Translations under genes and position numbers: made by a program | Part shown: in pieces, positions 1 through 9,576 of the stretch | How the letters are laid out: every line of letters begins with the position of its first letter | How positions within the stretch are numbered: the stretch's first letter is position 1 | Assembly (NCBI GenBank): GCA_001310455.1 | Contig: BAXG01000003.1 | Coordinates: forward strand, 124,001-188,000 | DNA: 64,000 bases | DNA from: Photobacterium sp. JCM 19050 | Lineage (GTDB): Bacteria > Pseudomonadota > Gammaproteobacteria > Enterobacterales > Vibrionaceae | Reading direction: 5' to 3' | Notes under the pieces: model-generated | The model's database searches: none | What the model saw: only the letters and a program-made list of their open reading frames with translations | Told to the model about the DNA's origin: nothing

Positions 1-125
1 ATTGTCAAAAAAATTATTCATCACCATTTTAGTATATTTTAAAAGTGACATTACATTTCAAAACGAATCCATGCAGTTTCGCCAAGCTATAAAATCGTCA
101 TAATTTGCCTAGAAACACATTCATG

Positions 126-144
126 ATTTAAAGGTTTTTTAAAT
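126..144. promoter_or_regulatory. Candidate operator (inverted repeat) upstream of the Gfo/Idh gene
   Basis: A perfect 7-bp inverted repeat, ATTTAAA and TTTAAAT with a 5-bp spacer, lies about 100 bp before the oxidoreductase start. Its core TTAAA-N5-TTTAA recurs in the ROK/ABC divergent promoter at 7901-7923, so one regulator could control both ends of the cluster. The region is very AT-rich and the match could be chance. The rest of 1-244 holds only promoter-like AT-rich DNA and no gene. Confidence 0.35.
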
Positions 145-244
145 GTGTGACTCGTGACACTTTTATTAACATTTTAAATGCATCCGTTATTTCGTATATT
201 ATGAAAACAGTCTTCATAAGTAATTACAGAAAGGGAACATTCAA

Positions 245-1386
245 ATGCGAATAGCTATCGCTGGTGTTGGAGCCAGAATTAAACATGTACTCAAGGAATT
301 TAATAAACAACTTCCTGAGATGGAGTACGTAGGTTATTACGATCCGATGCCCGTGTCTTTGGATGATTTAACATCTAAGCCCGTGCCACGATTCAACTCT
401 GTTGAAGAAATGCTTACAGAATCAAAACCAGATTTATTTTTTATTGGTTCCCCCAATAATTTTCATTTGGAACAAATTAAAGCCGGTCTGGAAGCAAATG
501 TTAGAATTTTTACAGAGAAACCCGTAGTTACATCGCTAGACCAAACATGGGAACTGGCTGAACTGTTAAAAAATCATGGCACCAATAAAGTGATGGTTGG
601 GCTTGTCTTACGGTATTCCGAGCATATGCTTGATTTACGTAAAGCCATTGAAAGTAACCTCCTTGGCCAAATTGCTTCACTTGAAGCAAGTGAGCATATT
701 GCGCCTTATCACGGAGCCTTCTTTATGCGGGACTGGCGACGAAAAGTATCAAACTCAGGTGGTTTTTTGCTCGAGAAATGCTGTCACGACCTGGATGTTT
801 ACAATATGCTTGTTAACAGCCGCCCCATCAGAGTAGCCAGTTTTGGTGGAAGGCGTTCCTTCTTACCGGAATTCGCTCCCGGAGTAAGCGAATCGTCCGA
901 AGCATACTACGAAAAACCTTCCGTTTGGGAAAGTGCTGAGGATCCTTTCAATAGCGATGCTGACATCATTGATTTTCAGACCGCAATTGTCGAATACCAG
1001 TCAGGCGCCAGCCTTTCTTTCCACACAAACCTCAATGCACCCGATGAACACCGACGCTTCTGTATTTTCGGTTCTAATGGTATGGCCGAAGGCGATTTTC
1101 ATCGCGGTTTTTTGAAAATCACTGACGCTCGTACAAATGACACATTAGTCGACAAAACATACTCAGAAAAAGGCGACCTGGGTATTGGACACTACGGCGC
1201 AGATAAGGAAATGGCCAGCGGAATTGCCCGTTACCTCAAAAAAGAATCCGATTCCCTGCCTGTTTCTATTGTCGATGCCCTTGAAGCTGGCATTGTGCTC
1301 TCGCCATTGATGAAGCCCGCTGTACCGGTAAAGTCATTGACCTGAAGCCGCTTTGGGAAAAACTCGACAGTTACAACCTAAGTTAA
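245..1386 (+). CDS. Gfo/Idh/MocA family NAD(P)-dependent sugar oxidoreductase (frameshifted near 1309)
   Basis: A cytoplasmic dehydrogenase that would oxidise a sugar, sugar acid or inositol-like substrate. The N-terminal Rossmann fold opens with AGVGAR (residues 6-11). The family motif EKP is at 91-93 and a KCCHDLD motif carrying the catalytic-type Lys and His is at about 178-184. As written the frame ends at 1345, but the next frame supplies the usual family ending (AIDEARCTGKVIDL, then a TAA at 1384). One base appears to be missing near 1309, giving 380 residues when restored. AAAGGGAA precedes the ATG. The gene converges on the sugar ABC operon and probably acts on the sugar it imports. 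The family is certain; the substrate is unknown. Confidence 0.85.
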
Positions 1387-1394
1387 ATAATTAT

Positions 1395-1417
1395 CCGCCT
1401 TCTTTGAAGGCGGTTTT
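1395..1417 (+). terminator. Rho-independent terminator after the oxidoreductase gene
   Basis: CCGCCTTC, a TTT loop and GAAGGCGG are followed by TTTT. The hairpin starts 8 bases after the corrected stop at 1386, which supports the frameshift correction. Confidence 0.8.
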
Positions 1418-1721
1418 ACTTAAACCGCCTGCCCTCTTCATACACTCTTTGCGGCTTTTTAGTCAAATATCCACTCTATACCAGGTTTACCTTCAATTGC
1501 CCTTATCACCCGCATAATCATAGGCCAGAAACTGTTGATCTAAGGTCACCGGCAAAGGCATGGGGCGAGGGATGGTTTATTTTCAACCATGTGCATCACC
1601 CCACCCCATCATTTTGTTTTATATCGAAAAAATTCACAATTCAGTGAACAAAAAATCAAGGCGTTACGAAAATCTGCTCGCGGCAAAATCTTTCAATCCG
1701 AGTAGCAATCATGCCCACCAT
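1418..1721. other. Intergenic region between convergent genes
   Basis: About 300 bases between the oxidoreductase terminator and the 3' end of the ABC ATPase gene. It contains an imperfect stem (ATGGTT...AACCAT near 1572-1590). I see no gene, tRNA or convincing terminator for the minus-strand operon. Confidence 0.5.
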
Positions 1722-2732
1722 TTAATGGGGGCTGGGAACCCGCTTTCCTTGTTCATCAAAGCAATAGTAGTGACCATCTTTCGGTTTGAGACGAACAACG
1801 TCCCCTACCGAGTGGTTTACATGGCCTTCCTCACGAATAACCCAAGGTTCATCGGAGTTATTACTCACATAGACATGTGTATCTGCGCCCAGGAACTCAC
1901 AGTGAGTTACTGTTCCTTCCCAACAACCATCCGCAGAAATCACCATATGCTCAGGGCGAACACCTACCGTTCTTGCACCAAACCGCGCAGCATCCGTTCC
2001 AACCATTAGGTTCATCTTTGGTGAACCTATAAATTGCGCAACAAAGAGCGTATCAGGGCGGTCATAAAGCTCTTTGGGTGCGCCGATCTGCTCAATGACA
2101 CCGTCACGCAATACTACAATTCGATCCGCCATTGTCATCGCCTCATGCTGATCATGAGTAACGTAGATCATGGTTGTATCTGGCAGATCTTTCTTAAGCT
2201 TGACCAATTCCATCCGCATATGAACCCTTAACGCTGCATCAAGGTTTGAGAGCGGTTCATCGAACAGGAAAACTCGAGGATTACGCAATATTGCCCGCCC
2301 AATAGCCACACGCTGGCGTTGACCACCAGACAACGCTCGCGGTAAGCGGTCTAAATAGGGAGAGAGCTCCAACATTTGGCCGACTTCTTCCACCTTGGCA
2401 CGTATTTCATGTTTGGGTAAACGCTTCAATTTGAGTGAATATCCCATGTTTTCCGCTACTGTCATGTGCGGATAAAGCGCATAGGATTGAAATACCATGG
2501 CGATATTCCGGGCGCTAGGCTCAATATCGTCGATGCGGTTTCCATCCATATGAATGCTGCCTGAAGAAATGTCTTCCAGCCCGCAGATGGAACGCAGCAA
2601 AGTCGATTTGCCACACCCGGAGGGACCGACAAAAACCACAAACTCACCACTACTAATATCCAGGTCCACATCATGCAGAACTTGCAGGCTTCCATACGAT
2701 TTGGATACACCTGCTACTTTTAACTCAGCCAT
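1722..2732 (-). CDS. Sugar ABC transporter ATP-binding protein (MalK/UgpC/MsmX family)
   Basis: The ATPase subunit that powers the importer encoded just upstream. It has 336 residues, normal for the family. Walker [10 protein letters not shown] is at about 36-44, the signature LSGGQ at about 134-138, and Walker B FLFDEP at about 155-160. A C-terminal MalK-type regulatory domain contains the GVRPEH motif. It is the last gene of the minus-strand operon: binding protein, two permeases, the unassigned 652-residue protein, ATPase. It is intact, unlike two of its neighbours. Substrate cannot be read from the ATPase. Confidence 0.92.
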   Translation of the reverse strand: MAELKVAGVSKSYGSLQVLHDVDLDISSGEFVVFVGPSGCGKSTLLRSICGLEDISSGSIHMDGNRIDDIEPSARNIAMVFQSYALYPHMTVAENMGYSLKLKRLPKHEIRAKVEEVGQMLELSPYLDRLPRALSGGQRQRVAIGRAILRNPRVFLFDEPLSNLDAALRVHMRMELVKLKKDLPDTTMIYVTHDQHEAMTMADRIVVLRDGVIEQIGAPKELYDRPDTLFVAQFIGSPKMNLMVGTDAARFGARTVGVRPEHMVISADGCWEGTVTHCEFLGADTHVYVSNNSDEPWVIREEGHVNHSVGDVVRLKPKDGHYYCFDEQGKRVPSPH

Positions 2733-2768
2733 ATTTTTTCCTTGCTATTTGTTGGGTGCTACCAGCAT

Positions 2769-4726
2769 TTAATAAAGATCAGCTTCGCTTCGCAGCCAAA
2801 GCGTCAGCACCCAGTCCTGATCATTTGCGAGAGAATCGACATGATGTGCACCAACGCCGTCAATCGCAGTCGGAAAGACGAACGCGGCACTCGCTCTGCC
2901 ATCGCTATCAAAATCGGCTAGATTGGCGCGAAATATTGACTGCACAATTTGCTTGGTTTCCTCACAAACAAAATCGACAGGCAAATCGTTCAACGCCACC
3001 GCCGTCAATACACTCCAGTAATGAGGGAAAGTGTCGCCCCATTGCCTGTTGCGCCCAAAGAAATAACCATCCCAATGTCGAATAGCTATATTGTGCAACC
3101 GGACGTGAGGTTGAGGCCCACTAAAGGCGTTAAGCCACTTTAAGGAGGTAGCTAATGCGGTTTGATAACCTCTTTCAGGCCAAATCTGAGAAGCTATTGC
3201 CAACGCAGAAACAAGTGGGGCAACCATTGATTGCTCGTAATTCACTTCATGACCAGGAAGATCCATCCCGATATGCTGGAAATGATCAGCCTGATCACGC
3301 AGACTCTTCAAAAGCACTGCTGCCCGGCCTGCTTGCTCATCTTTAATCAGCAATTCGACAACGCTTAATACAGCGTGAGAATGTCCAATGGAGAGGTGCT
3401 CAGTCGCGCCCAACTCCACAGAGCGCTCCAATAAACGTGCAGCAAGCTCAAGATCATTCATTTCACCAAAAAGGCGGTATTGATCTGCGAAGAAATGCGC
3501 CATCCACGGGAAATTGTAAAGCCGTGGTTTCTCAACAGTTGTATCACTGCCCCAGCGCACAGTTGATGAATCATCGATCAGCCGTTTGCGGGCAAACTCA
3601 GCCCAACCAAGCAACGCAGTGTCGATTTTGTCTGCGTCCCCCCAACCCCGAAATCTAGCCTGTTGCAGCAATGAGGGCATTGAGAGTCTTTCGGCACCAT
3701 CCGACCAATCAGCCAGCCTGCACAAGTCTGGGTAAGGCCAGTTTTTGTGTCACACGGAACAAACGCATAACAGTCCGGTTCAGGGCGCTCGGTCGGTCTT
3801 TGTTTGTCGAGAATGTATTTCACCCGGCTTTCGACAAGGTTTCGCGGCGTATCATAGAAAAGCACTGCCGTTCGACTCTCTTCGTTGATGTCCACCAGGT
3901 TAACACCATGACGAGTGCCTCTGAGACCTGTAACACCGGTGTCATTTCGCATCACTATCTGCTCGCCAAGGGGGGCAGTAAGACGATCAAACTCAACAGG
4001 CGGATTTGTATCAGCTAAAAACGCTGCCGTATCAGAGTAGAATCTCGATTCAAGTTTCAGTTCGTAACTTTCACCGGGCGCGATAGAGATTTGAGGCTGT
4101 CCACCAAACGCATACGGATTCCGGGCATGATCAGTCGGATGGAGCATGATATGACCGCGCATGTTCGAAAACAGTGTCGAATTACGAGATTCAATCGAAT
4201 ACCCCCACAGCGCACCCTCTCGTGTTACCGTACCAAGAACAGGCCCCTCTCCAGACATCGGCTGAGCCAAGAGCCAGGACCATTTACCCCCAGTCCACAC
4301 ATGTGCATGGCAAGCCCCCTCAAGAGCTTGTTTGGCGGAAGGATAGATGTCGCGAATCGGCGCAGAAATCGCAAGAGATGTAACCACCAATTCCTTTGCA
4401 GTGATATTTTTCCATCGATAGACTTCGGTAAAAACATCCCCGCCCTCGCGCGTCACCTCTAAGTCAAGAATCCCTTCAATAGGTTTATATGAAAGGACAA
4501 GGCCATTTGGGATGGTTCGGCTAGCCACGGGATGACACCACCTACCTGCCCCCTGATCCGTGATCGCAAAACCGGATCCCCAGCGGTATTCAGAGGTATG
4601 CCATTTCTCTCTGTTTTCATCTAACAGATAAGTGCGACCAGGAGCTTTGATTTGGGTAAAGCTTTCGACTGTACCGTCATCATGGAGGTTAGCGACTCCG
4701 TCTGAAAACAATATAGAACGTGTCAT
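2769..4726 (-). CDS. Unassigned protein, possible two-domain glycoside-active enzyme (frameshifted near 3736)
   Basis: I do not recognise a named family. The two overlapping frames join through one missing base near 3736 to give about 652 residues. The first about 330 residues read as a beta-rich domain (many W, Y and G; for example GRWCHPVASR). The second half is alpha-helical with Trp, His and Asp-rich segments (HEVNYEQSM, RHWDGYFFG, WGDTFPHYW) of the sort seen in (alpha/alpha)6-barrel glycosidases. There is no signal peptide, so it is likely cytoplasmic and would act on imported oligosaccharide. It sits between permease and ATPase genes of a sugar importer, 16 bases after the permease stop. 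The glycosidase role is inferred from context and composition only. Confidence 0.6.
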
Positions 4727-4742
4727 TTACCGATCCCTGCAG

Positions 4743-5587
4743 TCATGCCTTCTGTAATTCGCCTGCCAACCAGATATAAATTGCAACAATCGGGAAAACA
4801 AGAATCACTACCCCAGCGAACAAGCCTCCCCAGTTGGAGGTAAATTGCATGGTGTTATAAAGGCTTAGAAGCGAAGCGGGAAGGGTTCGGAGCTCAGGAT
4901 CCGGCACAAGCAAAAGCACAAGAAGTGTCTCGTTCCAAAGTCCAACAAACGTCAAAAGAAAAACGGTTGTCAGGCTTGGCCTTGCAACTGGCATCATGAT
5001 TTCCCAAAAAGCACGAAGCGGACTTGCTCCATCTAACATTGCCGCTTCTTCCAGTTCTCCGGGCAAAGATCGAAAATATCCGGCCAGAAGAAAGACGCTA
5101 AACGGCAAGGACAAAGCCACATAAAACAAACCCAGAGTGATGCGTGAATCCCACCAACCTAAAACATGATTGGTCATAAAAATCTGGAGCCAGACACTGA
5201 CTGCAACCAGAGGGACGACTATGGTCTGAAACGGAATGGCTGCCCCGATGGCAAAATAGCTGGTGAGGGCCTCGGCACTACGGGCTTTCGAACGCGCAAG
5301 AACATAGGCTGCCGGAGCGGAAAAAAGAACAACCAATGCCGAGCAAGCGGTTGACAATACAACTGTATTGAACGCCGCATCACCAAATCCTGACACCCCC
5401 ACGCATTGATGTAGTTTTTCCACTGAGGAATTGCAGGAAGGGACAATGGTGATGAAAACAGTTCGCCCGTTGTTTTTAAAGACTGGATTCCAATCCAGAT
5501 CAGCAGGGTAAAGTTCAGAGCTACCCAAAACCACAAGGAAGACAACGAGAAAAATGAGCTTACGGAGCTAAAACTAATTTTACGCAT
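4743..5587 (-). CDS. Carbohydrate ABC transporter permease, MalG type (frameshifted near 5398)
   Basis: An inner-membrane permease of about 281 residues. The start ATG at 5587 overlaps the stop of the upstream permease as TAATG. The N-terminal part (a first membrane helix and periplasmic loop) and the remaining part are in different frames, joined at a G run near 5398 that seems one G short. The second part has the EAA loop (EEAAMLDGASPLRAFWEIMMP), the contact for the ATPase. It pairs with the MalF-type permease upstream. Confidence 0.88.
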
Positions 5588-6540
5588 TATGCAATCTCCA
5601 ACCGTTCACGGCGCATAACTCGTCTGATGAGCACAACCAAAACGACGGTAAACGCCATGATTGCAAAGCCGATCGCAGAGCCAAACCCCATGTCCGGCGC
5701 GCCATAGAGCGAACCCAGGGCCAGATATTGTTGAAAGGCGAGTGTACGTGCTTCCATGGGGGGTGTTCCCGCTGTTCCGGTAAACGCGAGTACGATTTCA
5801 AACACCTTCATTGAGTTAATTACCCAGATTACCGCAGCCACGGACAGCGCATCCCAGCTCAATGGGAGTGTGATGTCCCGAAATTGCTGCCAACGACTGG
5901 CTCCGGCCAGACGGGCATCCTCATAGATGCTCTTGGGGATGGAGTCGACCGCTGCCATCAAAATGGCAACGTAGAGACCAGCGGTGCTCCAGACAAAACC
6001 CAAGACAATGCATTTGAAAATATTTTCCGGTGCAAGCCATGCCTGCTTGAACTGCTCCAGGTTGACCAAATCCAGCAAATTGTTAAGCGTTCCATCGGGG
6101 TTTAAAACAAAACCCAGAGCGGTACCCACTGCGATGGGTGAAATGACAATTGGCAAGAAAACAACCGAACGGATAAATGCTCGTCCTTTTGCCTCTCTCA
6201 ACACTGCCATTGCAGCGAAAACAATGAGGAATACAAGCGCGCCGCCGAGCAAAACGAGAACAAGAGTGTTGTAAAACGACGAACGGAACGCATCATTCAG
6301 CCAAAGCCGATAATAGTTACGTAAACCCACAAAGGTCATTTCCGTTCCCGGCCCTGACCACCGAGAGAAACTAACCCATAGTCCAAAGAGTGTTGGAACA
6401 ACGAAGACCAACGAATAAAGGGCTAATGCAGGTGTAAGAAACTGCCAGTAACAACGGTCGCTTAAAGACGATCCAATGAGGGAGCGGCGACGTGCCGCGC
6501 CGCTCCCTTTCTTTTGGTTATTGTTCATTTGAGTACTCAT
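5587..6540 (-). CDS. Carbohydrate ABC transporter permease, MalF type
   Basis: Intact permease of 317 residues with about six membrane helices and an EAA loop (YEDARLAGASRWQQFRDITLP) near residue 210. It starts 10 bases after the binding-protein stop. A second in-frame ATG 12 bases downstream (6528) is an alternative start, and no strong ribosome site separates them. It forms the channel with the MalG-type subunit. Confidence 0.92.
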   Translation of the reverse strand: MSTQMNNNQKKGSGAARRRSLIGSSLSDRCYWQFLTPALALYSLVFVVPTLFGLWVSFSRWSGPGTEMTFVGLRNYYRLWLNDAFRSSFYNTLVLVLLGGALVFLIVFAAMAVLREAKGRAFIRSVVFLPIVISPIAVGTALGFVLNPDGTLNNLLDLVNLEQFKQAWLAPENIFKCIVLGFVWSTAGLYVAILMAAVDSIPKSIYEDARLAGASRWQQFRDITLPLSWDALSVAAVIWVINSMKVFEIVLAFTGTAGTPPMEARTLAFQQYLALGSLYGAPDMGFGSAIGFAIMAFTVVLVVLIRRVMRRERLEIA

Positions 6541-6550
6541 ATTGGATAAA

Positions 6551-7837
6551 TCACAAACTCAAGAGGTATCTTTCCGTCTGTTCTCTACCTCGTTTGACGA
6601 ATTCCTCAGCGGAGATCTCACCGGATAAAAGCTTGTCATCTAGCGGCAACAACACTTCGTTCCACCAGCCTTGAACAAGCGCTGGAGCTCCGTCATAAGT
6701 TTTAAATACATGAGACGCGTTATTTATTGCTTGTTTTGCACTGGCAAGCGCATCAGGAGAGGATGAATCAATTCGGGCCGGAATATTCAACGCCTCAGAC
6801 CCGATACGATCCATATATTCTTTTTTAGATAAGAACTTTAAGAACTGGAGAGCTGTCTTTAATTTGCTGCTCTGGGCATTCGCAGAAACACCAAGGGCAC
6901 CAACTTCTACAACATCAAAACCGTCTTCAACCATAGGATATTGGAAAGACCGGATTTTCGCGTCCGGCGCTGCCATGGATGCTGTTTCGCTTGCTAACCA
7001 AGTACCGTTTATATTGAATGCGGCCTTGCCTGCAGCCCACTTATTCTGTGCTGAAGGGTATTTTGTACCCATAAACCCGTCTTGGAACGGCTTAAGCTTT
7101 GCCAACTTTTCAATATCTTTTGCAGCGGCCAATACCTTTGGATTGTCCCAAGCAGCGGCATCCTGACCCAGTGCAACAACGCTTCCCGGCCCCAAGTGTC
7201 GTTGCATTGACCACATCCACCAGTAAACGTTGTAGAAATTCACCGTACCGTCTTGTGCTATCGCAACACCTTCGTCGCCCAGACGCTCAACCAAGGCCAG
7301 AAAATCATCCCACGTTTGTGGCGGAGAGGTGAGCAAATCCGGATGTCTGGTTGAGTCAAACCAAATCGCGGATGAAATAAGCGTCATGGGGAGAAAGGCA
7401 ACTCCCTCTTCGTCTGATGCGGCATCCCAGGCAGCGGCTGGAATAGAATCCCAGATCGTAATGTCATCCCCTGGAACCTTTTCGTCCAAAATTGAGCTTA
7501 GTGAAGCGACAACATTTTTTGCACGCCATATCCCTAACTTATCGCTGGAATTATCATAAAGATCTGGAAAAGAGCTCAGAGGCAAAGACATCAAACCACT
7601 GTTCCTGCCAAGCCAACGGGTTTCAACCTCAATACCTGTTTCAGCTGTAAAGGCATCTGCTGCATCCTGAAGCAAGATTTGTTGTGGTTCACCAATATTC
7701 CACAATGACCAGTAGGAAATGCTTTCAGGTTGTTCAGCACTCTTCGCAATACTCGAACCTCCGACCAGCATTGATGCTGCTGTGATGGCTGTTATTCCTA
7801 TACGACCGAGTGTCCGTCGAGAAAAGATAGACCCCAT
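6551..7837 (-). CDS. Sugar ABC transporter substrate-binding protein (family 1, MalE-like)
   Basis: A periplasmic sugar-binding protein of 428 residues and first gene of the importer operon. I choose the ATG at 7837 because GGAGGT sits 6 bases upstream; an in-frame ATG 12 bases earlier overlaps that site. The leader has SRRTLGR before the hydrophobic stretch and ends near SIAKSAEQ, so export by the Tat pathway is possible but not certain. The mature protein has family features such as ISYWSLWNIGE and INGTWLASE. Divergent from the ROK repressor, which probably controls it. Confidence 0.9.
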   Translation of the reverse strand: MGSIFSRRTLGRIGITAITAASMLVGGSSIAKSAEQPESISYWSLWNIGEPQQILLQDAADAFTAETGIEVETRWLGRNSGLMSLPLSSFPDLYDNSSDKLGIWRAKNVVASLSSILDEKVPGDDITIWDSIPAAAWDAASDEEGVAFLPMTLISSAIWFDSTRHPDLLTSPPQTWDDFLALVERLGDEGVAIAQDGTVNFYNVYWWMWSMQRHLGPGSVVALGQDAAAWDNPKVLAAAKDIEKLAKLKPFQDGFMGTKYPSAQNKWAAGKAAFNINGTWLASETASMAAPDAKIRSFQYPMVEDGFDVVEVGALGVSANAQSSKLKTALQFLKFLSKKEYMDRIGSEALNIPARIDSSSPDALASAKQAINNASHVFKTYDGAPALVQGWWNEVLLPLDDKLLSGEISAEEFVKRGREQTERYLLSL

Positions 7838-7900
7838 ATGTACCTCCATGTTAAGTATTGATTGTAGGTGTTGATTGTGCTTTCACTTAGTGACAACATT

Positions 7901-7923
7901 ATTATTAAACCTTTTTTAATAAT
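7901..7923. promoter_or_regulatory. Candidate ROK operator between the binding-protein and repressor genes
   Basis: A perfect 9-bp inverted repeat, ATTATTAAA and TTTAATAAT with spacer CCTTT, is in the 112-bp divergent promoter region. Placement suits autoregulation and repression of the importer operon. The core recurs at 126-144. Confidence 0.5.
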
Positions 7924-7949
7924 TCAATTGTTAGGTTCCTGTATTAGAC

Positions 7950-9188
7950 ATGTGTCAAAAAAATAGCAAAACCAAGCGATCAAAGTTGATCAGCGTTAAC
8001 GGTACGGATACGTCGGCAATTCGACGATCAAATATGCTTATGATTCTGCGCGCAGCCCAGTATTCATCTGCTGTCACGCTGACCGAACTCGTACGCAAAA
8101 CGGGTATTTCTCGCCCTACAACCCAATCGGCTGTTGATGATCTGATGGAATCGGGATGGCTTGAGGAGATCAATGTTGAAGAATCAGTGGGACGGTCTAA
8201 CGGTCGACCAGCCCGCCACTACCGATTCCGAGCAGAAGCCGGTTATGTTATTGGCGTAGATGTTGGTGAGTTTAAAGTCATGGCCCAACTTGCTGACTGC
8301 CAAGGGCGAGTACTCACAAAGCACCGGATACAAGTCCGGCCTGAAGATTCGCCAGAAAAGAGGATTGAGGCTACACACAGCGCTATCGAAGAATGCCTTA
8401 AAAACAAAGACATTGAATCAAGCGCTCTTTGGGGCATTACAATAGGCAGTCCGGGCGTCATTGATGAACGAGGCTATGTCTTGAACAGCCCTATCCTTGG
8501 CTGGAACAGTCGCAATCTTGCTGAGGAATTTGGCCGTAAGTATGAGTGCCAAATATCTATTGAAAATGATTGTAACCTGGCCGTACTCGCCGAAAATTGG
8601 GTCGGTGCGGTGCAGGAATTCGATGATGTCGTTTATGTGTTATCAGGAATGCGTACAGGTGCGGGTTTGTTACTTGGCGGAAATTTACACCGAGGACATT
8701 CAGGTGCTGCGGGAGAGACGGGTGCGTTGCGACAACTGGGCTGGGCAAAGACCCAAGACCACTTTCTTCGCTTTTCATCAGTGAGTGAAGATTTGCCGAT
8801 AGAGCAACGCGCAGAATATATATTTTCTGCTGCCCAATCCGGCGACGCCGAGTCATTAGCTGTTGTCGATGCCTATACCAAGGATTTATCCACTGGCATG
8901 GCGGCATTGATTCTTACGCTCGATCCGCAAGTTATCGTGCTGGGTGGTGGTATCTCAAAATCAGGCAATACATTGCTTGATTATGTTAAACGTCACCTGA
9001 CACCACTCTGTATTACCTCACCCAATATTGTGCTATCAACTCTTGGTGATGAATCAGTTTCACTTGGTGCTATTCGTCTAGCACTGGACAAGCTTGAGGA
9101 GCGTATTTATGCATCCAATTTGCCACTTCCTCTTACATTGAGAAAGCTGATAAGTCGAAAGTATAAGTGCACGGAATCGCGTTTTTAA
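7950..9188 (+). CDS. ROK family transcriptional repressor (NagC/XylR type) lacking the zinc cluster
   Basis: A 412-residue regulator with an N-terminal winged helix-turn-helix (about residues 30-90, TELVRKTGISRPTTQSAVDDL) and a C-terminal sugar-kinase-like ROK domain (GVDVG near 108, ITIGSPGVID). In typical ROK proteins AGExGH is followed by a CxCGxxGCxE zinc site. Here the segment reads AGETGALRQLG with no cysteine cluster, so it probably folds without that zinc. It is divergent from the importer operon and is the likely sensor of the imported sugar or its phosphate. Confidence 0.9.
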   Translation: MCQKNSKTKRSKLISVNGTDTSAIRRSNMLMILRAAQYSSAVTLTELVRKTGISRPTTQSAVDDLMESGWLEEINVEESVGRSNGRPARHYRFRAEAGYVIGVDVGEFKVMAQLADCQGRVLTKHRIQVRPEDSPEKRIEATHSAIEECLKNKDIESSALWGITIGSPGVIDERGYVLNSPILGWNSRNLAEEFGRKYECQISIENDCNLAVLAENWVGAVQEFDDVVYVLSGMRTGAGLLLGGNLHRGHSGAAGETGALRQLGWAKTQDHFLRFSSVSEDLPIEQRAEYIFSAAQSGDAESLAVVDAYTKDLSTGMAALILTLDPQVIVLGGGISKSGNTLLDYVKRHLTPLCITSPNIVLSTLGDESVSLGAIRLALDKLEERIYASNLPLPLTLRKLISRKYKCTESRF

Positions 9189-9250
9189 TGATGGATAACG
9201 GAACCTTATGAACAAGCAACGTTCCCTATAAGTTTTGACCCCTATGCGTT

Positions 9251-9290
9251 CTAAAAACGTAAAAAGGTCACTAAAAACGCAAAAAGGCCA
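9251..9290. repeat. Two tandem 20-bp repeats overlapping the tRNA terminator
   Basis: CTAAAAACGTAAAAAGGTCA is followed directly by CTAAAAACGCAAAAAGGCCA, differing at two positions. The second copy supplies one arm of the terminator hairpin; the first looks like a degenerate duplicate of that arm. Confidence 0.8.
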
Positions 9291-9311
9291 CTGAAATCTC
9301 AGTGGCCTTTT
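9281..9311 (-). terminator. Terminator of tRNA-Ser
   Basis: GGCCACTGA, an AATC loop and TCAGTGGCC form a 9-bp stem flanked by A5 on one side and T4 on the other. On the minus strand it lies just after the tRNA 3' end and ends in TTTTT. It could also stop transcription from the ROK gene. Confidence 0.85.
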
Positions 9312-9317
9312 CTAATT

Positions 9318-9408
9318 TGGCGGAGGGATAGGGATTTGAACCCTAGATACGCTATTAACGTATGCCGGTTTTCAAGACCGGTGCTTTCAACCGCTCAGCC
9401 ATCCCTCC
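9318..9408 (-). tRNA. tRNA-Ser(UGA)
   Basis: A 91-nt class II tRNA with CCA encoded. The acceptor stem is GGAGGGA paired with TCCCTCC, the anticodon loop is CTTGAAAA (anticodon TGA), and there is a long variable arm (TACGTTAATAGCGTA), diagnostic of serine. The T arm GGGTTCAAATCCC is intact. Confidence 0.97.
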
Positions 9409-9419
9409 GTACGGGGCGC

Positions 9420-9448
9420 ATATTAGCGGTGAGCAGGAGCACTGTAAA
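9420..9448 (-). promoter_or_regulatory. Promoter of tRNA-Ser
   Basis: On the minus strand TTTACA (9443-9448), a 17-bp spacer and TAATAT (9420-9425) are followed by a GC-rich discriminator (GCGCCCC), as expected for a stringently controlled tRNA promoter. Confidence 0.75.
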
Positions 9449-9535
9449 GCAATAATTGGTCTTACCGGGCTCAAGTGATCACATCCGCGTCAATTCTGTT
9501 AATCATTGACCAAAATGATGAAAAGATAGGCATTG

Positions 9536-9564
9536 AAAGGCTGCGTCATGAAAACGCAGCCTTT
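9536..9564. terminator. Stem-loop after the amidohydrolase gene
   Basis: AAAGGCTGCGT and ACGCAGCCTTT form an 11-bp stem 12 bases past the amidohydrolase stop. The T-run on the minus strand is only three bases, so termination is probable rather than certain. Confidence 0.6.
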
Positions 9565-9576
9565 GTTTGGGCAGGT

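Noticed and set aside
1560-2009. Plus-strand 149-residue open frame
   Set aside because: It lies opposite the conserved ABC ATPase gene and its product has no protein-like features.
1-9408. Genomic island integrated at tRNA-Ser
   Set aside because: The AT-rich cluster abuts the tRNA, but I found no integrase, no direct repeat of the tRNA 3' end and no phage or plasmid genes.
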